Positions 54,388-62,812 of a stretch of DNA of 64,000 nt are shown one piece after another. Position 1 is the stretch's first letter; each line of letters starts with the position of its first letter. This DNA is from Geomonas oryzisoli (GTDB lineage: Bacteria > Desulfobacterota > Desulfuromonadia > Geobacterales > Geobacteraceae): assembly GCF_018986915.1 (NCBI RefSeq), contig NZ_CP076723.1:676631-740630 (forward strand), given 5' to 3'. A model generated the notes under the pieces. That model worked only from the letters and a program-made list of their open reading frames with translations. It was not told the DNA's origin and did no database searches. The translations under genes were made by a program, and so were the position numbers.

Positions 54388-55698
54388 CTAGTTATAGTTA
54401 AGATGCGTTGTAACTTCTTTAGCTAAAGCAGCGGCAAGTTTGGGGGGGACTGCGTTACCTATCTGCTTGAATTGCTGAAATTGGGAGCCATCAAAATAAT
54501 AGGTATCTGGGAATGACTGCAATCGCGCCGCCTCCCGCACAGAAATGAACCTATCTACCTCTGGATGAACGAAATCAGAACAATCTCTTGCCATATGAGC
54601 TACCAATGTATGAGATGGTGAGTCCCAATTTAGTCTTCGATACTTATTAGCAAAACCGCCCGCATCAAACTTCTTGAAGAAAGCCTCCATGTCGAGTAGG
54701 CCGCTATCTAGCATCTGCCTAAGTTCCATCTCTTTTTCGATGTCTTCTCGCCGACAACCGTCTAAGTTACGTAAACCTTTTCCGCCTAATAGCTCATTAA
54801 TGAGTTCTTCTTCAAAGAGCTTTTCGGAAAGTCTAGCTCGTAATTCGCGACCATAATCTCCGGGCTTCATTAGTGCAAGCCTGAGGCGTCTTATGGCAAG
54901 CATCTGCTTTGCAGAATGATGCAGAATGACGTCAGAGCCGCTTCGCATTTCTGTCTGATACTGAGATGGGCGCACCATCGGCGGGTACGGCAGCGTGACA
55001 TGCGTGTCTTTAGGTAGCAGGACTTCGAGAGGTAAGTCAGAGATAGCATCTCGCACTGTCAGCGCAGGAGGCAGCTTGTCCCTTTTCGGTATTTCATAGA
55101 ACGACAATTGCTCACTGCGGTCTTCCTCACTGCTAGAACCGTTCAAGTATTCATGGGTAGGCTTAGGCTCTTTAACTGCCATTTTGTCAATACCACCAAC
55201 TATGAACACCCTTTTCCTGCTCTGAGGGACACCGTAATTGGCAGCATTCAGTACGAAAACTTTCGTGGCGTACCCCATTTTTTCCGTTTCCTCAAGAATG
55301 TTATCAACTACTTTTCCATCCATTAGGGTAAGGATGCCGGTGACGTTTTCCATAACAAACGCCTTTGGTCTAAACTCTTCAATATAGCTAAGGAAGTGTT
55401 GATATAGCTGATTTCTTGGATCGCCTGGATCACGCTTCCCATAGGTGGAAAATCCTTGGCAAGGAGGCCCCCCCAAGAGGATATCTAATGCCCCCCGTTT
55501 AAGCGCGAGTTCTTCGCGAACTTTTGCAGGATGAAGACTCTCTATAGGATCACTATTACATTTTGTATTTGGATGATTTCTGCCAAAAGTTTTTATAGCG
55601 TGTTTATCAAAATCATTTGCATATAAAGATGTCACTCCCTCTGCCTTAAAACCTTCGGTTAATCCTCCAGCGCCAACGAAAAGATCAATTGATTTCAA
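54388..55698 (-). CDS. DNA (cytosine-5-)-methyltransferase
   Basis: 436 residues. C5-MTase motif I DLFVGAGGLTEGF, motif IV GGPPCQGFS with catalytic C80, motif VI ENVTG (FVMENVTGILT), motif VIII near QSRKRVFIVGG, and C-terminal motifs IX-X (QFKQIGNAVPPKLAAALAKEV). It protects host DNA from the convergent nuclease. It overlaps the vsr gene upstream by 14 bases. GC is lower than the flanks, consistent with horizontal transfer. Confidence 0.93.
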   Translation of the reverse strand: MKSIDLFVGAGGLTEGFKAEGVTSLYANDFDKHAIKTFGRNHPNTKCNSDPIESLHPAKVREELALKRGALDILLGGPPCQGFSTYGKRDPGDPRNQLYQHFLSYIEEFRPKAFVMENVTGILTLMDGKVVDNILEETEKMGYATKVFVLNAANYGVPQSRKRVFIVGGIDKMAVKEPKPTHEYLNGSSSEEDRSEQLSFYEIPKRDKLPPALTVRDAISDLPLEVLLPKDTHVTLPYPPMVRPSQYQTEMRSGSDVILHHSAKQMLAIRRLRLALMKPGDYGRELRARLSEKLFEEELINELLGGKGLRNLDGCRREDIEKEMELRQMLDSGLLDMEAFFKKFDAGGFANKYRRLNWDSPSHTLVAHMARDCSDFVHPEVDRFISVREAARLQSFPDTYYFDGSQFQQFKQIGNAVPPKLAAALAKEVTTHLNYN

Positions 55699-56113
55699 CA
55701 GTACCTTCCTTTTTTATAGCTGTAATTATTGTGCTGATGCATAAATTTAGCTGTTTCCTTACATCATGTTCCCAAAATCTGATGACAACCCAGCCCTCTT
55801 CCGTAAGTTGTGTCGTGTTATGAAGATCACGTGCTTTGTTGTACGCAAGCTTTTTCTCCCAAAAAAAAGAGTTCGTTTTGGGCTTCCTATAGCAAATCGG
55901 GCAGCCATGCCAAAAACAGCCATCGACAAATATGGCAACCTTTTGCTTAGTGAAAACAATATCGGGGGTTCCTGCGATCCTCTGGGTGCACAGACGATAC
56001 CCTCGTATCCCAGACGCCCACAGGGCTCTTCTGAGAGTCATCTCAATTTCAGTATTCCGACTGCGAATCGCTTGCATGTTTCGGCTGCGGGCCTCTTTAC
56101 TGATCCTATCCAT
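55685..56113 (-). CDS. vsr: Very-short-patch repair endonuclease Vsr
   Basis: 142 residues from ATG 56113 (MDRISKEARSRNMQAIRSRNTEIE). Family motifs: GTPDIVFTKQKVAIFVDGCFWHGCP (catalytic Asp, zinc Cys/His) and EEGWVVIRFWEHDVRK. It nicks T:G mismatches formed by deamination of 5-methylcytosine, here presumably at the site methylated by the overlapping C5-MTase. Order vsr-dcm, opposite to E. coli dcm-vsr. Confidence 0.93.
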   Translation of the reverse strand: MDRISKEARSRNMQAIRSRNTEIEMTLRRALWASGIRGYRLCTQRIAGTPDIVFTKQKVAIFVDGCFWHGCPICYRKPKTNSFFWEKKLAYNKARDLHNTTQLTEEGWVVIRFWEHDVRKQLNLCISTIITAIKKEGTVEIN

Positions 56114-56533
56114 GCCTTGAAAATACCAAACGCAGCCGGCAAACTCCATTTAGAAGTGGATAATGAGGGTAGTAATGGTGCAATACGGTAGGAGACAGCA
56201 TAGCAACCAGACGTGACAGGAAATGTCGCATTTGGCTGCGTCCTTGCGGTGCCGTCGGTGACAACTGAACACGGCTTGTGGTATTTTGGGTTTAGGTGTA
56301 GATGCTCCTGGTGCCGGTACGAGGTGTTTGTGTCCTCGAAGGAATAGCAGAAATCCGATGTGAAATCCATTGAAAAGGTGTGGATAAGAACCATATAACG
56401 CTGTGGGGTAAGTGGCAACAGAGGCAACCGGGGGCCGTCCTGGCAACCCTGTGGGACCTTGATGTTTAGATATTTGAACTAGCAAAATTGCAGTGGGTAC
56501 TTTCGCTTTCGTCCTCAGGTACAAACAGCCGCG
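56114..56533. other. Gap upstream of vsr
   Basis: About 420 bases, low complexity and no frame with a convincing start. The vsr-dcm promoter should lie in the left part. Nothing else recognised. Confidence 0.5.
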
Positions 56534-56790
56534 TTACGGGCTTCGCTGGGGACTCCTACCTTGCAGGGGGCACATCCGGCAGGAGCCTCCACTCCACGTT
56601 CTTTTGCAAGACTGACTGAGTCGGGAGCATAGCTGAAGATCATGCAGCGGGTTTCGTCGTGGCCTGAAGTTAAGACGGCTTATGCGGGGCAGCGGCGGAT
56701 GCAGGCGCCGGACAGTCGCCCCGATGATGCCGGGTGGATGCTGGCCGGGATCGAGCACGGCATCGATCACCGCGGCGGGGGAGGTTTGAA
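56534..56790 (-). pseudogene. Decayed 3' copy of the Fe-S (QueG-like) gene
   Basis: The minus strand carries the 3' third of the gene at 58575-59414 with frameshifts: IDAVLDPGQ in one frame, then IRRCPA, TRCMIFSYAPDSV, LAKERGVEAPAGC in another. An internal deletion removed the first Cys cluster region. No start or intact reading frame. Confidence 0.75.
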
Positions 56791-56799
56791 GGGGCCGTT

Positions 56800-57268
56800 T
56801 TACTGTTTTCTCAGATACATCGACTCTTCTGACAGGTAACAGCCGGGACTACACTCCGTTGATTCCCGAATTGTTGCCTGTGTCCACTCTCCTTCATCTA
56901 TCCAAAAACTGATGGTGCACTTGCTGTTTTTGCGGTAGGTGTACTCCTGCACGGCAATTGCTTCTCCTACCTCATTTTCATCCGTCTCTGCTCCTAATCA
57001 CCAGAAAGCCGCGATTCTGGCTTTCCCGTGCTCATGTCGACTGCAGGTCCCAGACTTCGCAATTTTGAAGACGACGGTCTTGGGATCGAGGTAGGTGACT
57101 TCCTGTGACTGCCGCTCCTTTCCTTTTACCAGGGAGAAACGCAAGGGGACTGGGGAGGATGTGGCATGGCGCGTTGAGGCTCCTGCTTTCGGGAGGGATG
57201 TGCCGCACCAATGCTGAACCCCTGCACCGAAACGGCAATGGCCAGAAAGGTAATGGCGGGAATCTTCA
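56800..57268 (-). pseudogene. Broken gene for a small exported protein
   Basis: Reading leftwards from ATG 57268: a signal-peptide-like start (MKIPAITFLAIAVSVQGFSI), a frame change near 57135, then VKGKERQSQEVTYLDPKTVV..SGTC in a second frame, an in-frame TGA at 998-1000 of the 56-kb block (56998-57000), then GEAIAVQEYTYRKNSKCTIS FWIDEGEWTQATIRESTECS to a TAA at 56800. The pieces form one coherent ~150-residue exported protein if both lesions are repaired. No family recognised. A related remnant lies at 58370-58500. Confidence 0.6.
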
Positions 57269-57331
57269 TGTCTCGCATTCAGGGGGCAGGGGAGTCGCGT
57301 TCGAGGTCCCGTTAGCCTGGAGAAGAATAGT

Positions 57332-57361
57332 AAAGCCCGACCGGCATCCCGGTCGGGCTTT
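57332..57361. terminator. Terminator after the fibronectin-type gene
   Basis: AAAGCCCGACCGG-CATC-CCGGTCGGGCTTT perfect stem. A truncated half-copy (AAAGCCCGACCGG) appears at 60175. Confidence 0.85.
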
Positions 57362-57383
57362 CGGTGTTCTCCTGTGGGCTGCT

Positions 57384-58022
57384 TTACAGCGAGATGATGC
57401 TGAAGGGAGGCGACCAGACACCGGGGCCGGCTGTTCCGATGCAGCGGGCGATCACGGAGTAGGTCTGGCCGGGTGTGCGGCCGGGGATGTTGATGTTGGT
57501 CCCACGGGCAAAGGTGCCGAAGGGACTGTAGTTTGCCGCTACGGTCGGGTCGGTATCGGTGATGTGGAATTCGTAGCTGGCTGCGCCTGGTACGGGTTTC
57601 GCGCTGGCAACGAGGACACCGCTCAAAGTTCCGTGCTTCACGGTGAGCACAGGTGCAGGAAGCGGGTGGGTGAAGCGCGGCTTGCTCGATTTCTCCTGGG
57701 AGATCTCGAACCCTGAATTCTGCAGCATGGCGACATCGCCGTTGGCGGCAAGTTCCACGTGCATTACCAATCTCTTCAGGATTGCCACTACCTCATCCCG
57801 CACCTTGTCCCTATACGCCATCTTCTGCGAGTCCCTGCTTTGAGCGTCGTCGCAAGCTCGTTGCAGGCGGTCGATTCCTTCCCCCAGCCTTTGTAGGTCT
57901 TGGCTGAATTCCGCTGTCTTGACCTGGAAAAGGGGACTGTTGTTCAGGTTTGTGTTCACTTTGCGCGCGACATCAAGTACCTGCTTGGCGTTCTTCGAAA
58001 AGGTGGTTTTGAGCTTGATCAT
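57384..58022 (-). CDS. Fibronectin type III-like domain protein of unknown function
   Basis: 212 residues from ATG 58022, 11 bases after AGGAGG. The N-terminal ~105 residues are helical (FSKNAKQVLDVARKVN; LQRLGEGIDRLQRACDDA). The C-terminal ~85 look like a fibronectin type III domain (GVLVASAKPVPGAASYEFHI; TPGQTYSVIARCIGTAGPGVWS). No signal peptide. Similar two-part proteins occur in repeat-rich Geobacter loci (from memory). Flanked on both sides by remnants of the duplicated Fe-S/exported gene block. Confidence 0.72.
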   Translation of the reverse strand: MIKLKTTFSKNAKQVLDVARKVNTNLNNSPLFQVKTAEFSQDLQRLGEGIDRLQRACDDAQSRDSQKMAYRDKVRDEVVAILKRLVMHVELAANGDVAMLQNSGFEISQEKSSKPRFTHPLPAPVLTVKHGTLSGVLVASAKPVPGAASYEFHITDTDPTVAANYSPFGTFARGTNINIPGRTPGQTYSVIARCIGTAGPGVWSPPFSIISL

Positions 58023-58034
58023 CCGAGCAATCAC

Positions 58035-58574
58035 CTCCTTTGGCTTATATAGCTTCCGCCGATGCAGTGAATTGTAAATCTTTAATCTTAAATCTCAACT
58101 GCGGGCCAAGCTCATTCGCATTATTTCTGGCAACGTGGCATGTTCATGAGCCTCACGCCTCCGATCGTGGCCGCCGCTTAGGTAGCATCATCCGTCCGAC
58201 CTGAAAACATCATCGGAATTTTCGCAGCTAGGTCTTGTTTTCGATCCTGCAACGGGCTGTAATTCCTGATGGTTTCAGCGTGGGCAAAAAGACAGGCCTT
58301 GCAGCGGGAAAAACAGGTATCGATTTTGGGCCGGTGAGGATGGCCACGAAAGAGCTAACTCAAGCATAGGCTTGTTGCTTTTCCTGCAGATGTACTTCCG
58401 AACGGCTATAGCTTCTTCTGCCTCCTTTTCTCCTTCCTGCGACTAACGACCAGTTTTTAGATCCTCGTCCCCCCTTGTTCCTCTCGGCCTCCACATCTTG
58501 GAAATGGAGCCCAATCTTCTTAACATCGTCCTCCTGATTTTACGACCCGGGCAACCGGGGACATCCTTCATACC
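58035..58574. other. Gap with a second remnant of the exported gene
   Basis: No intact gene. On the minus strand about 58420-58350 reads EAEEAIAVRKYICRKSNK, clearly related to VGEAIAVQEYTYRKNSK at 56920-56970, with stop codons on both sides. This is a second decayed copy beside the intact Fe-S gene. Confidence 0.55.
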
Positions 58575-59414
58575 TCAGTGACGATTGCCAGGGATGCAGG
58601 CTTCGCACGGGACGCCCACTTGGCACAGGGCGCAGCCGGCGGGGCCCTCCACACCACGTTCTTTGGCAAGGCGGACCGAGTCGGGGCCGTAGCCGAAGAT
58701 CATGCAGCGGGTTTTGTCGTGTCCTGCTGTTGAGACGGCTTGTGCGGGGCAGCGGCGGATGCAGGCGCCGCAGGCGCCGGTTTTGAAGTGGAGACAGTCG
58801 GCGCGATGGTGCTCGGCGGTACGCTGGTTCGGATCGAGTACGGCGTCGATGACAACGGAATTGAGCACGATGGCCATCCCTTTGACGCTGAGAAAGGCGC
58901 TGTTCAGGCCGAAGGTGCCAAGCCCTGCCGCGTATGCTACGTGCCGGTCGGACCAAGGGGAGGTCTTGCCGTCGGGGGCGTCCATGATGCGGAACCACTC
59001 TGCATCGGCCGGAGCCACACCACGCACGCCGTGCCGCTCCATCTCCTGCAAGAGTTCTCGCCGTACCTCCTTTTGGAGCACCTTTGCGCACAGGTCGTAG
59101 GCCTTGGTCCACTCGACGGACGGCCGATCGGTACAGCGACGGTTGCTGTCCCGTAGCGCCTTGCTCCAGGGCATCGCCCAGCTGACCACGGTGCCGCCGC
59201 GCCAGCTCTCCTCGCCGTGCACGGCTTCATAGGCCTCCAGGGGCGTCTTGTGCCAGGGACCGATGATCTCTTTGAACTCCTCGAAGATCGGATCGTCGCC
59301 GCCGGCAAAATTCACCAGCGGCTCTTCGAAGTAGCGGTTCGCCAGTAAGTCGGACCAGTTCCCCTTGTGGTCGATGATCGAACGCGTGATCACTTCCCGT
59401 ATCAGCTCCTTCAT
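58575..59414 (-). CDS. QueG-like 4Fe-4S protein
   Basis: 279 residues from ATG 59414 behind GGAGG. The C-terminal part has ferredoxin-type clusters CGACIRRCPAQAV...KTRC and CALCQVGVPCEAC. The middle part (YAAGLGTFGLNSAFLSVKGMAIVLNSVVIDA) follows the epoxyqueuosine reductase-like fold, but the protein is shorter than QueG and probably does not act on tRNA. A MarR-type operator sits at 59483-59496, upstream. A decayed tail copy lies at 56534. Confidence 0.82.
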   Translation of the reverse strand: MKELIREVITRSIIDHKGNWSDLLANRYFEEPLVNFAGGDDPIFEEFKEIIGPWHKTPLEAYEAVHGEESWRGGTVVSWAMPWSKALRDSNRRCTDRPSVEWTKAYDLCAKVLQKEVRRELLQEMERHGVRGVAPADAEWFRIMDAPDGKTSPWSDRHVAYAAGLGTFGLNSAFLSVKGMAIVLNSVVIDAVLDPNQRTAEHHRADCLHFKTGACGACIRRCPAQAVSTAGHDKTRCMIFGYGPDSVRLAKERGVEGPAGCALCQVGVPCEACIPGNRH

Positions 59415-59466
59415 TTCACCCTCCATTTAACGCGCCGAAAAACAGACGTCGGCGCAAGCGGCAAAG

Positions 59467-59480
59467 CGCAAAGCTTTGCG
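59467..59480. promoter_or_regulatory. 14-bp palindrome beside the operator
   Basis: CGCAAAGCTTTGCG, perfect dyad, immediately adjacent to the MarR-type site at 59483. It may be a second regulator site or a CGCAAAG-family repeat. Confidence 0.4.
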
Positions 59481-59482
59481 AT

Positions 59483-59496
59483 GTTGTATATGCAAC
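59483..59496. promoter_or_regulatory. MarR-type operator upstream of the Fe-S gene
   Basis: GTTGTATATGCAAC is the exact reverse complement of the operator core GTTGCATATACAAC at the marR start. It lies about 70 bases upstream of the Fe-S gene ATG. Confidence 0.7.
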
Positions 59497-59530
59497 TTTG
59501 CGGACAAAAAAAATGCCGATTAGCGACGGA

Positions 59531-59634
59531 GGGGACTGGCTCCGCTAGGTGCCTGTCCCCTTCAGCTTCTGGCCGTTGGCTGGGCTGAAAGGGGCGTTCC
59601 GCTAAAGGGACAGGCACCTGACGGAGCCAGTCCC
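59531..59634. repeat. Inverted pair of the GGGACTGGCTCC element
   Basis: 59531-59560 and its inverted copy 59607-59634, each itself a partial palindrome; also at 34790. The pair could form a long stem between marR and the Fe-S gene. Confidence 0.75.
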
Positions 59635-59651
59635 TTCTGATCCGCAAAAAA

Positions 59652-60098
59652 TCAGCAGTTTACTCTGAGACGATCGGCGATGGCCTTGAGGGAAGAAGCG
59701 CCTTCTTCGCCTAACAACGCCAATGCGCGTTGCTGGGCTTCCTGCCACTGTTCATGGCAGTCCACCATGAGCTGCCTGCCGCTTTCGGTGACCCGGACGG
59801 TCTGTCCCGGCCCCTTCCCTGACACCTGGATCCAGCCGCTGTTAACCATCCGGTCGATGGTACGGCTCACGGTCGACTTTTCCATCTGCAGGCGCGCACC
59901 GATCTCACCGGGACTCGCGTCCCCGATGGTCAGCAGGCACACCAGAATGCTGGCCTGGTTGATCTTGATGCCGTGCGGCTGCAGCGCCCTGTCGTAGAGG
60001 CCGGTGATGACGCGGTTCAGACGCCTGGCCCGGCCTGCTATGCACTGTGCTGCAACAAGCTCGGCAATCTCGTTTGCGGACTTCCCTGGAATGTTCAT
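59652..60098 (-). CDS. MarR-family transcriptional regulator
   Basis: 148 residues from ATG 60098. The winged-helix region reads QASILVCLLTIGDASPGEIGARLQMEKSTVSRTIDRMVNSGWI, and the flanking helices form the dimer (ANEIAELVAAQCIAGRARRLNRVITGLYDRAL). Its start codon sits inside a perfect 26-bp dyad (60093-60118), so it should repress itself. Similar sites precede the Fe-S gene and the acetate transporter, suggesting a local regulon. Ligand unknown. Confidence 0.9.
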   Translation of the reverse strand: MNIPGKSANEIAELVAAQCIAGRARRLNRVITGLYDRALQPHGIKINQASILVCLLTIGDASPGEIGARLQMEKSTVSRTIDRMVNSGWIQVSGKGPGQTVRVTESGRQLMVDCHEQWQEAQQRALALLGEEGASSLKAIADRLRVNC

Positions 60099-60118
60099 GT
60101 TGCATATACAACATGAAC
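60093..60118. promoter_or_regulatory. Palindromic operator over the marR start codon
   Basis: GTTCATGTTG-CATATA-CAACATGAAC: 10-bp arms, perfect. Core GTTGCATATACAAC. The marR ATG (60098-60096) lies in one arm. Confidence 0.8.
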
Positions 60119-60304
60119 GGTGTCGCGATGTCAATTTTTTTGTTTGAAAGACGTGGGATCGTCAGAGAAAAGTAAAGCCCGACCGGATATTCGACGAACC
60201 ATTTTTGCATTTGTGCGAAAAAGGTGGGCAAATGGCCGAGGCGGATGCAACGTGGCGAAGTGGCGTCGCTTTCGCCGGTGGGGCCGCAGGGGGGGCGTTC
60301 TTTC

Positions 60305-60322
60305 ATTTGCAGATCTGCAAAT
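60305..60322. promoter_or_regulatory. 18-bp perfect palindrome upstream of the acetate transporter
   Basis: ATTTGCAGATCTGCAAAT. Different from the MarR-type site, so probably a second regulator's operator in the 377-base marR-satP gap. Confidence 0.55.
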
Positions 60323-60419
60323 AATAGGCTGGACGCGGCATGGGGCGGTGGCAGTGTAACTGCCCGGAAATTTACCGTTCTTTGGGCGGGGCGCAGGTCG
60401 GGCGGTGGCGGTATGGATA

Positions 60420-60433
60420 TTGCGTATACAGAA
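60420..60433. promoter_or_regulatory. Imperfect MarR-type site upstream of the acetate transporter
   Basis: TTGCGTATACAGAA matches TTGCATATACAAC in 11 of 13 positions, 43 bases before the transporter ATG. Confidence 0.5.
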
Positions 60434-60475
60434 TGGAAGGCGACGTGATATCGCAATGCAAACAGGAGGGTAACA

Positions 60476-61105
60476 ATGAGTAATGTGAAACTGGGAAATC
60501 CTGCGGTAGTCGGTCTTGCTGGCTTCGGGCTGACGACATTCGTGCTGCAATGCCACAACCTGGGCTGGTGCGGTATCGCTCCCGTGCTCTGGCTCGGTCT
60601 CTGCTTCGGCGGGACGGCGCAAATGATCGCCGGCCTGATGGAGTTCAAGACCGGTAACAACTTCGGCTTCTGTGCCTTCACCGGCTACGGGGCCTTCTGG
60701 ATCTCGCTCTGTCTGATGATCATCTTCGGCAAGAACGCGGATCTGGTGAAAGCGTACCCGACCCTGGCGTTCAACGCCAACGACCTGGGCTTCTACCTGG
60801 TGGCCTGGACCGTGTTCACCTTCATCCTCTTCATCGCCTCGATGAAGCACCACGCGACGCTCGCCTTCATCTTCCTCACCCTGCTGCTGGGCTTTATCGG
60901 GCTGGACGTGAAGGAATTCACCGGCAGCGCTCTGGCCGGGACCTTCGCCGCTTACGACCTGCTGGTCTGCGCGTTCTCCGCCCTGTACCTGATGACCGTA
61001 GCGGTCTACGCCGAGTCCGGCATCAACCTGCCGGTGGGCGAGCCGTGGATCAAGGAAAGTGCGGCAGCCGAAGGGGTGCTCGCGGCTGAGAAGGTTAAGG
61101 CTTAA
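60476..61105 (+). CDS. satP: Acetate uptake transporter (GPR1/FUN34/YaaH family)
   Basis: 209 residues with six membrane helices (e.g. VVGLAGFGLTTFVLQCHNL; ALAGTFAAYDLLVCAFSAL). The family motif NPAVVGL near the N-terminus and FGGTAQMIAGLMEFKTGNNFG support SatP/YaaH, which imports acetate/succinate with protons. GGAGGG precedes the ATG. Acetate is the key electron donor of Geobacter. Two operator-like sites lie upstream. Confidence 0.92.
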   Translation: MSNVKLGNPAVVGLAGFGLTTFVLQCHNLGWCGIAPVLWLGLCFGGTAQMIAGLMEFKTGNNFGFCAFTGYGAFWISLCLMIIFGKNADLVKAYPTLAFNANDLGFYLVAWTVFTFILFIASMKHHATLAFIFLTLLLGFIGLDVKEFTGSALAGTFAAYDLLVCAFSALYLMTVAVYAESGINLPVGEPWIKESAAAEGVLAAEKVKA

Positions 61106-61115
61106 GGCGCAAAAC

Positions 61116-61860
61116 CAAAAGCGGTTACGCAAAGAACTCAAAGTAGTCGCGAAGGACGGTAAGAGAAGCTTTTTAGGGTTTTACTTCCTGAAATCTTTGC
61201 TTCCCGTTCTTTGCGGATACTCGGCGTGCTTCGCGTAACTGCTTTTTTGTTTGGTGTACAGCTTTCCAAAAGCAGTTACGCAAAGAACTCAAAGTAATCG
61301 CGAAGGACGGTAAGAGAAGTTTTTTAGGGTTTTACCCCTGAAGTCTTTTCTTCCCGTTCTTCGCGGATGCTCGGCGTACTTTGCGTAACTGCTTTTTTGT
61401 TTGGTGTACAGCTTTTCAAAAGCGGTTACGCAAAGAACTCAAAGTAATCGCGAAGGACGGTAAGAGAAGTTTTTTAGGGTTTTACCCCCTGAAGTCTTTT
61501 CTTCCCGTTCTTCGCGGATGCTCGGCGTGCTTTGCGTATCTGCTTTTTTTGTTTGGTGTACAGCTTTTCAAAAGCAGTTACGCAAAGAACTCAAAGTAGT
61601 CGCGAAGGACGGTAAGAGAAGTTTTTTAGGGTTTTACCCCCTGAAGTCTTTTCTTCCCGTTCTTTGCGGATACTCGGCGTGCTTCGCGTAACTGCTTTTT
61701 TGTTTGGTGTACAGCTTTTCAAAAGCAGTTACGCAAAGAACTCAAAGTAGTCGCGAAGGGCGGTAAGTGAGGCTTTTTAGGGTTTTACCCCTCTGAAGTC
61801 CTTTTTTCCGGTTCTTTGCGGATACTCGGCGTGCTTTGCGTAACTGCTTTTTTGGTTTGG
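61116..61860. repeat. Five tandem ~151-bp hairpin repeats
   Basis: Units start with GC(A/G)GTTACGCAAAGAACTC at 61121, 61272, 61422, 61574 and 61725 (spacings 151, 150, 152, 151). Each unit begins AGC(A/G)GTTACGCAAAG and ends CTTTGCGTAACTGCTTTTT, so every unit can fold into a large imperfect hairpin with a T tract. They lie between the convergent transporter and membrane protein genes and probably also end transcription. No spacer diversity as in CRISPR. Confidence 0.92.
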
Positions 61861-61862
61861 TT

Positions 61863-62300
61863 CTACCAAAGATAAATGGACTTGTTGTCGAAGCGGTCGC
61901 GGTGGAAGTAGAGGAAGACGTTGAGGAGCAGGAACAACAGGAAAACGCTGAAGGCGGTGATGCGGTAGCCATAGTCGGGGACGAGGGCTCCGGTGGATGT
62001 GACGACCTGCTGCAAAGGAAGCATGAGGAGGTTCGCCATGCCGCTGGCGCTGGCTATAAAATTATAGGCGATCAGCAGCCACAGGGTGAGCCGCTGCCGT
62101 TTCAATATCCCGACGATGAGGTACAACGAGATGATGCAGTTGGCGAAGATCAGTTCTTCGGCTTTGTCTCCTGAATAAAGCCGCCCCATGAAGGGGAAGC
62201 TCCCCCCCAGGTCGGTGAGGGTCACCAGCATGGCCAGAAGGTAAATGCCGGTCAGCGGAACCAGCACGAAACTCCTTTTCCTATCATCGCCAGATGGCAT
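61863..62300 (-). CDS. Small integral membrane protein
   Basis: 145 residues from ATG 62300 (MPSGDDRKRS); a TTG 21 bases upstream behind GGGGGAT is an alternative. Four membrane helices (FVLVPLTGIYLLAMLVTL; LIFANCIISLYLIVGIL; LTLWLLIAYNFIASASG; ITAFSVFLLFLLLNVFLYF), a DUF2569-like layout. Function unknown. Convergent with the transporter across the 151-bp array. Confidence 0.75.
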   Translation of the reverse strand: MPSGDDRKRSFVLVPLTGIYLLAMLVTLTDLGGSFPFMGRLYSGDKAEELIFANCIISLYLIVGILKRQRLTLWLLIAYNFIASASGMANLLMLPLQQVVTSTGALVPDYGYRITAFSVFLLFLLLNVFLYFHRDRFDNKSIYLW

Positions 62301-62812
62301 TACCCTGTCCGTTTCTTTCAATCGATCCCCCGTTGCCCACCGTTTTCTGGAGCGCCGACATAGTAGCAGGAGGGGCGTTCAATTGACAATTGATAATTGA
62401 CAATTGACAATCGGAACACCAAAGGCTTTAACGCAAAGGCGCAGAGACGCGGAGACGCTAAGAGAACCAACAACAATAGGGTCCCCGACAGTTAATCTTT
62501 GCGCCTTTGCGGCTTTGCGTGAGGAAATGCTTTAGGTTAGACCCAAAAGCACAGAGGCGGAAAAGCTGATTTTTAACGTAATGACGCAAAGACGCCAAGA
62601 GAAACAAAGGACTATTGGGTACCCCCGCATAATCTTGCGTCTTGAGCCTTTACGTTACAGGTTTCGATTTATCCCTTTTATCCCCTTTATCCCTGTTTGA
62701 ATGTTTTTAGCTGTTCTTTGTGCCTTTGCGACTTGGCGGCTTTGCGTGAGATAGAAGGTGACGTTGGCATTTGGCCTTGCAAAAATCTTCGGTAGCGGGT
62801 ACGGATGCTGTC
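62301..62812. repeat. Gap with AATTGACA and CGCAAAG-type repeats
   Basis: No gene. 62383-62412 has tandem TTGACAATTGA-like units. 62418-62520 is an inverted repeat of the GCGCAAAG family. A second (62578-62660) and a third (62710-62752) related unit follow. Confidence 0.7.

Noticed and set aside
56150..56524. 124-codon minus-strand frame upstream of vsr
   Set aside because: Low-complexity His/Pro/Leu translation, no ribosome site, overlaps the probable vsr promoter region.
61116..61860. Regular repeats that could be read as a CRISPR array
   Set aside because: The unit is ~151 bp and repeats almost whole; there are no variable spacers and no cas genes.
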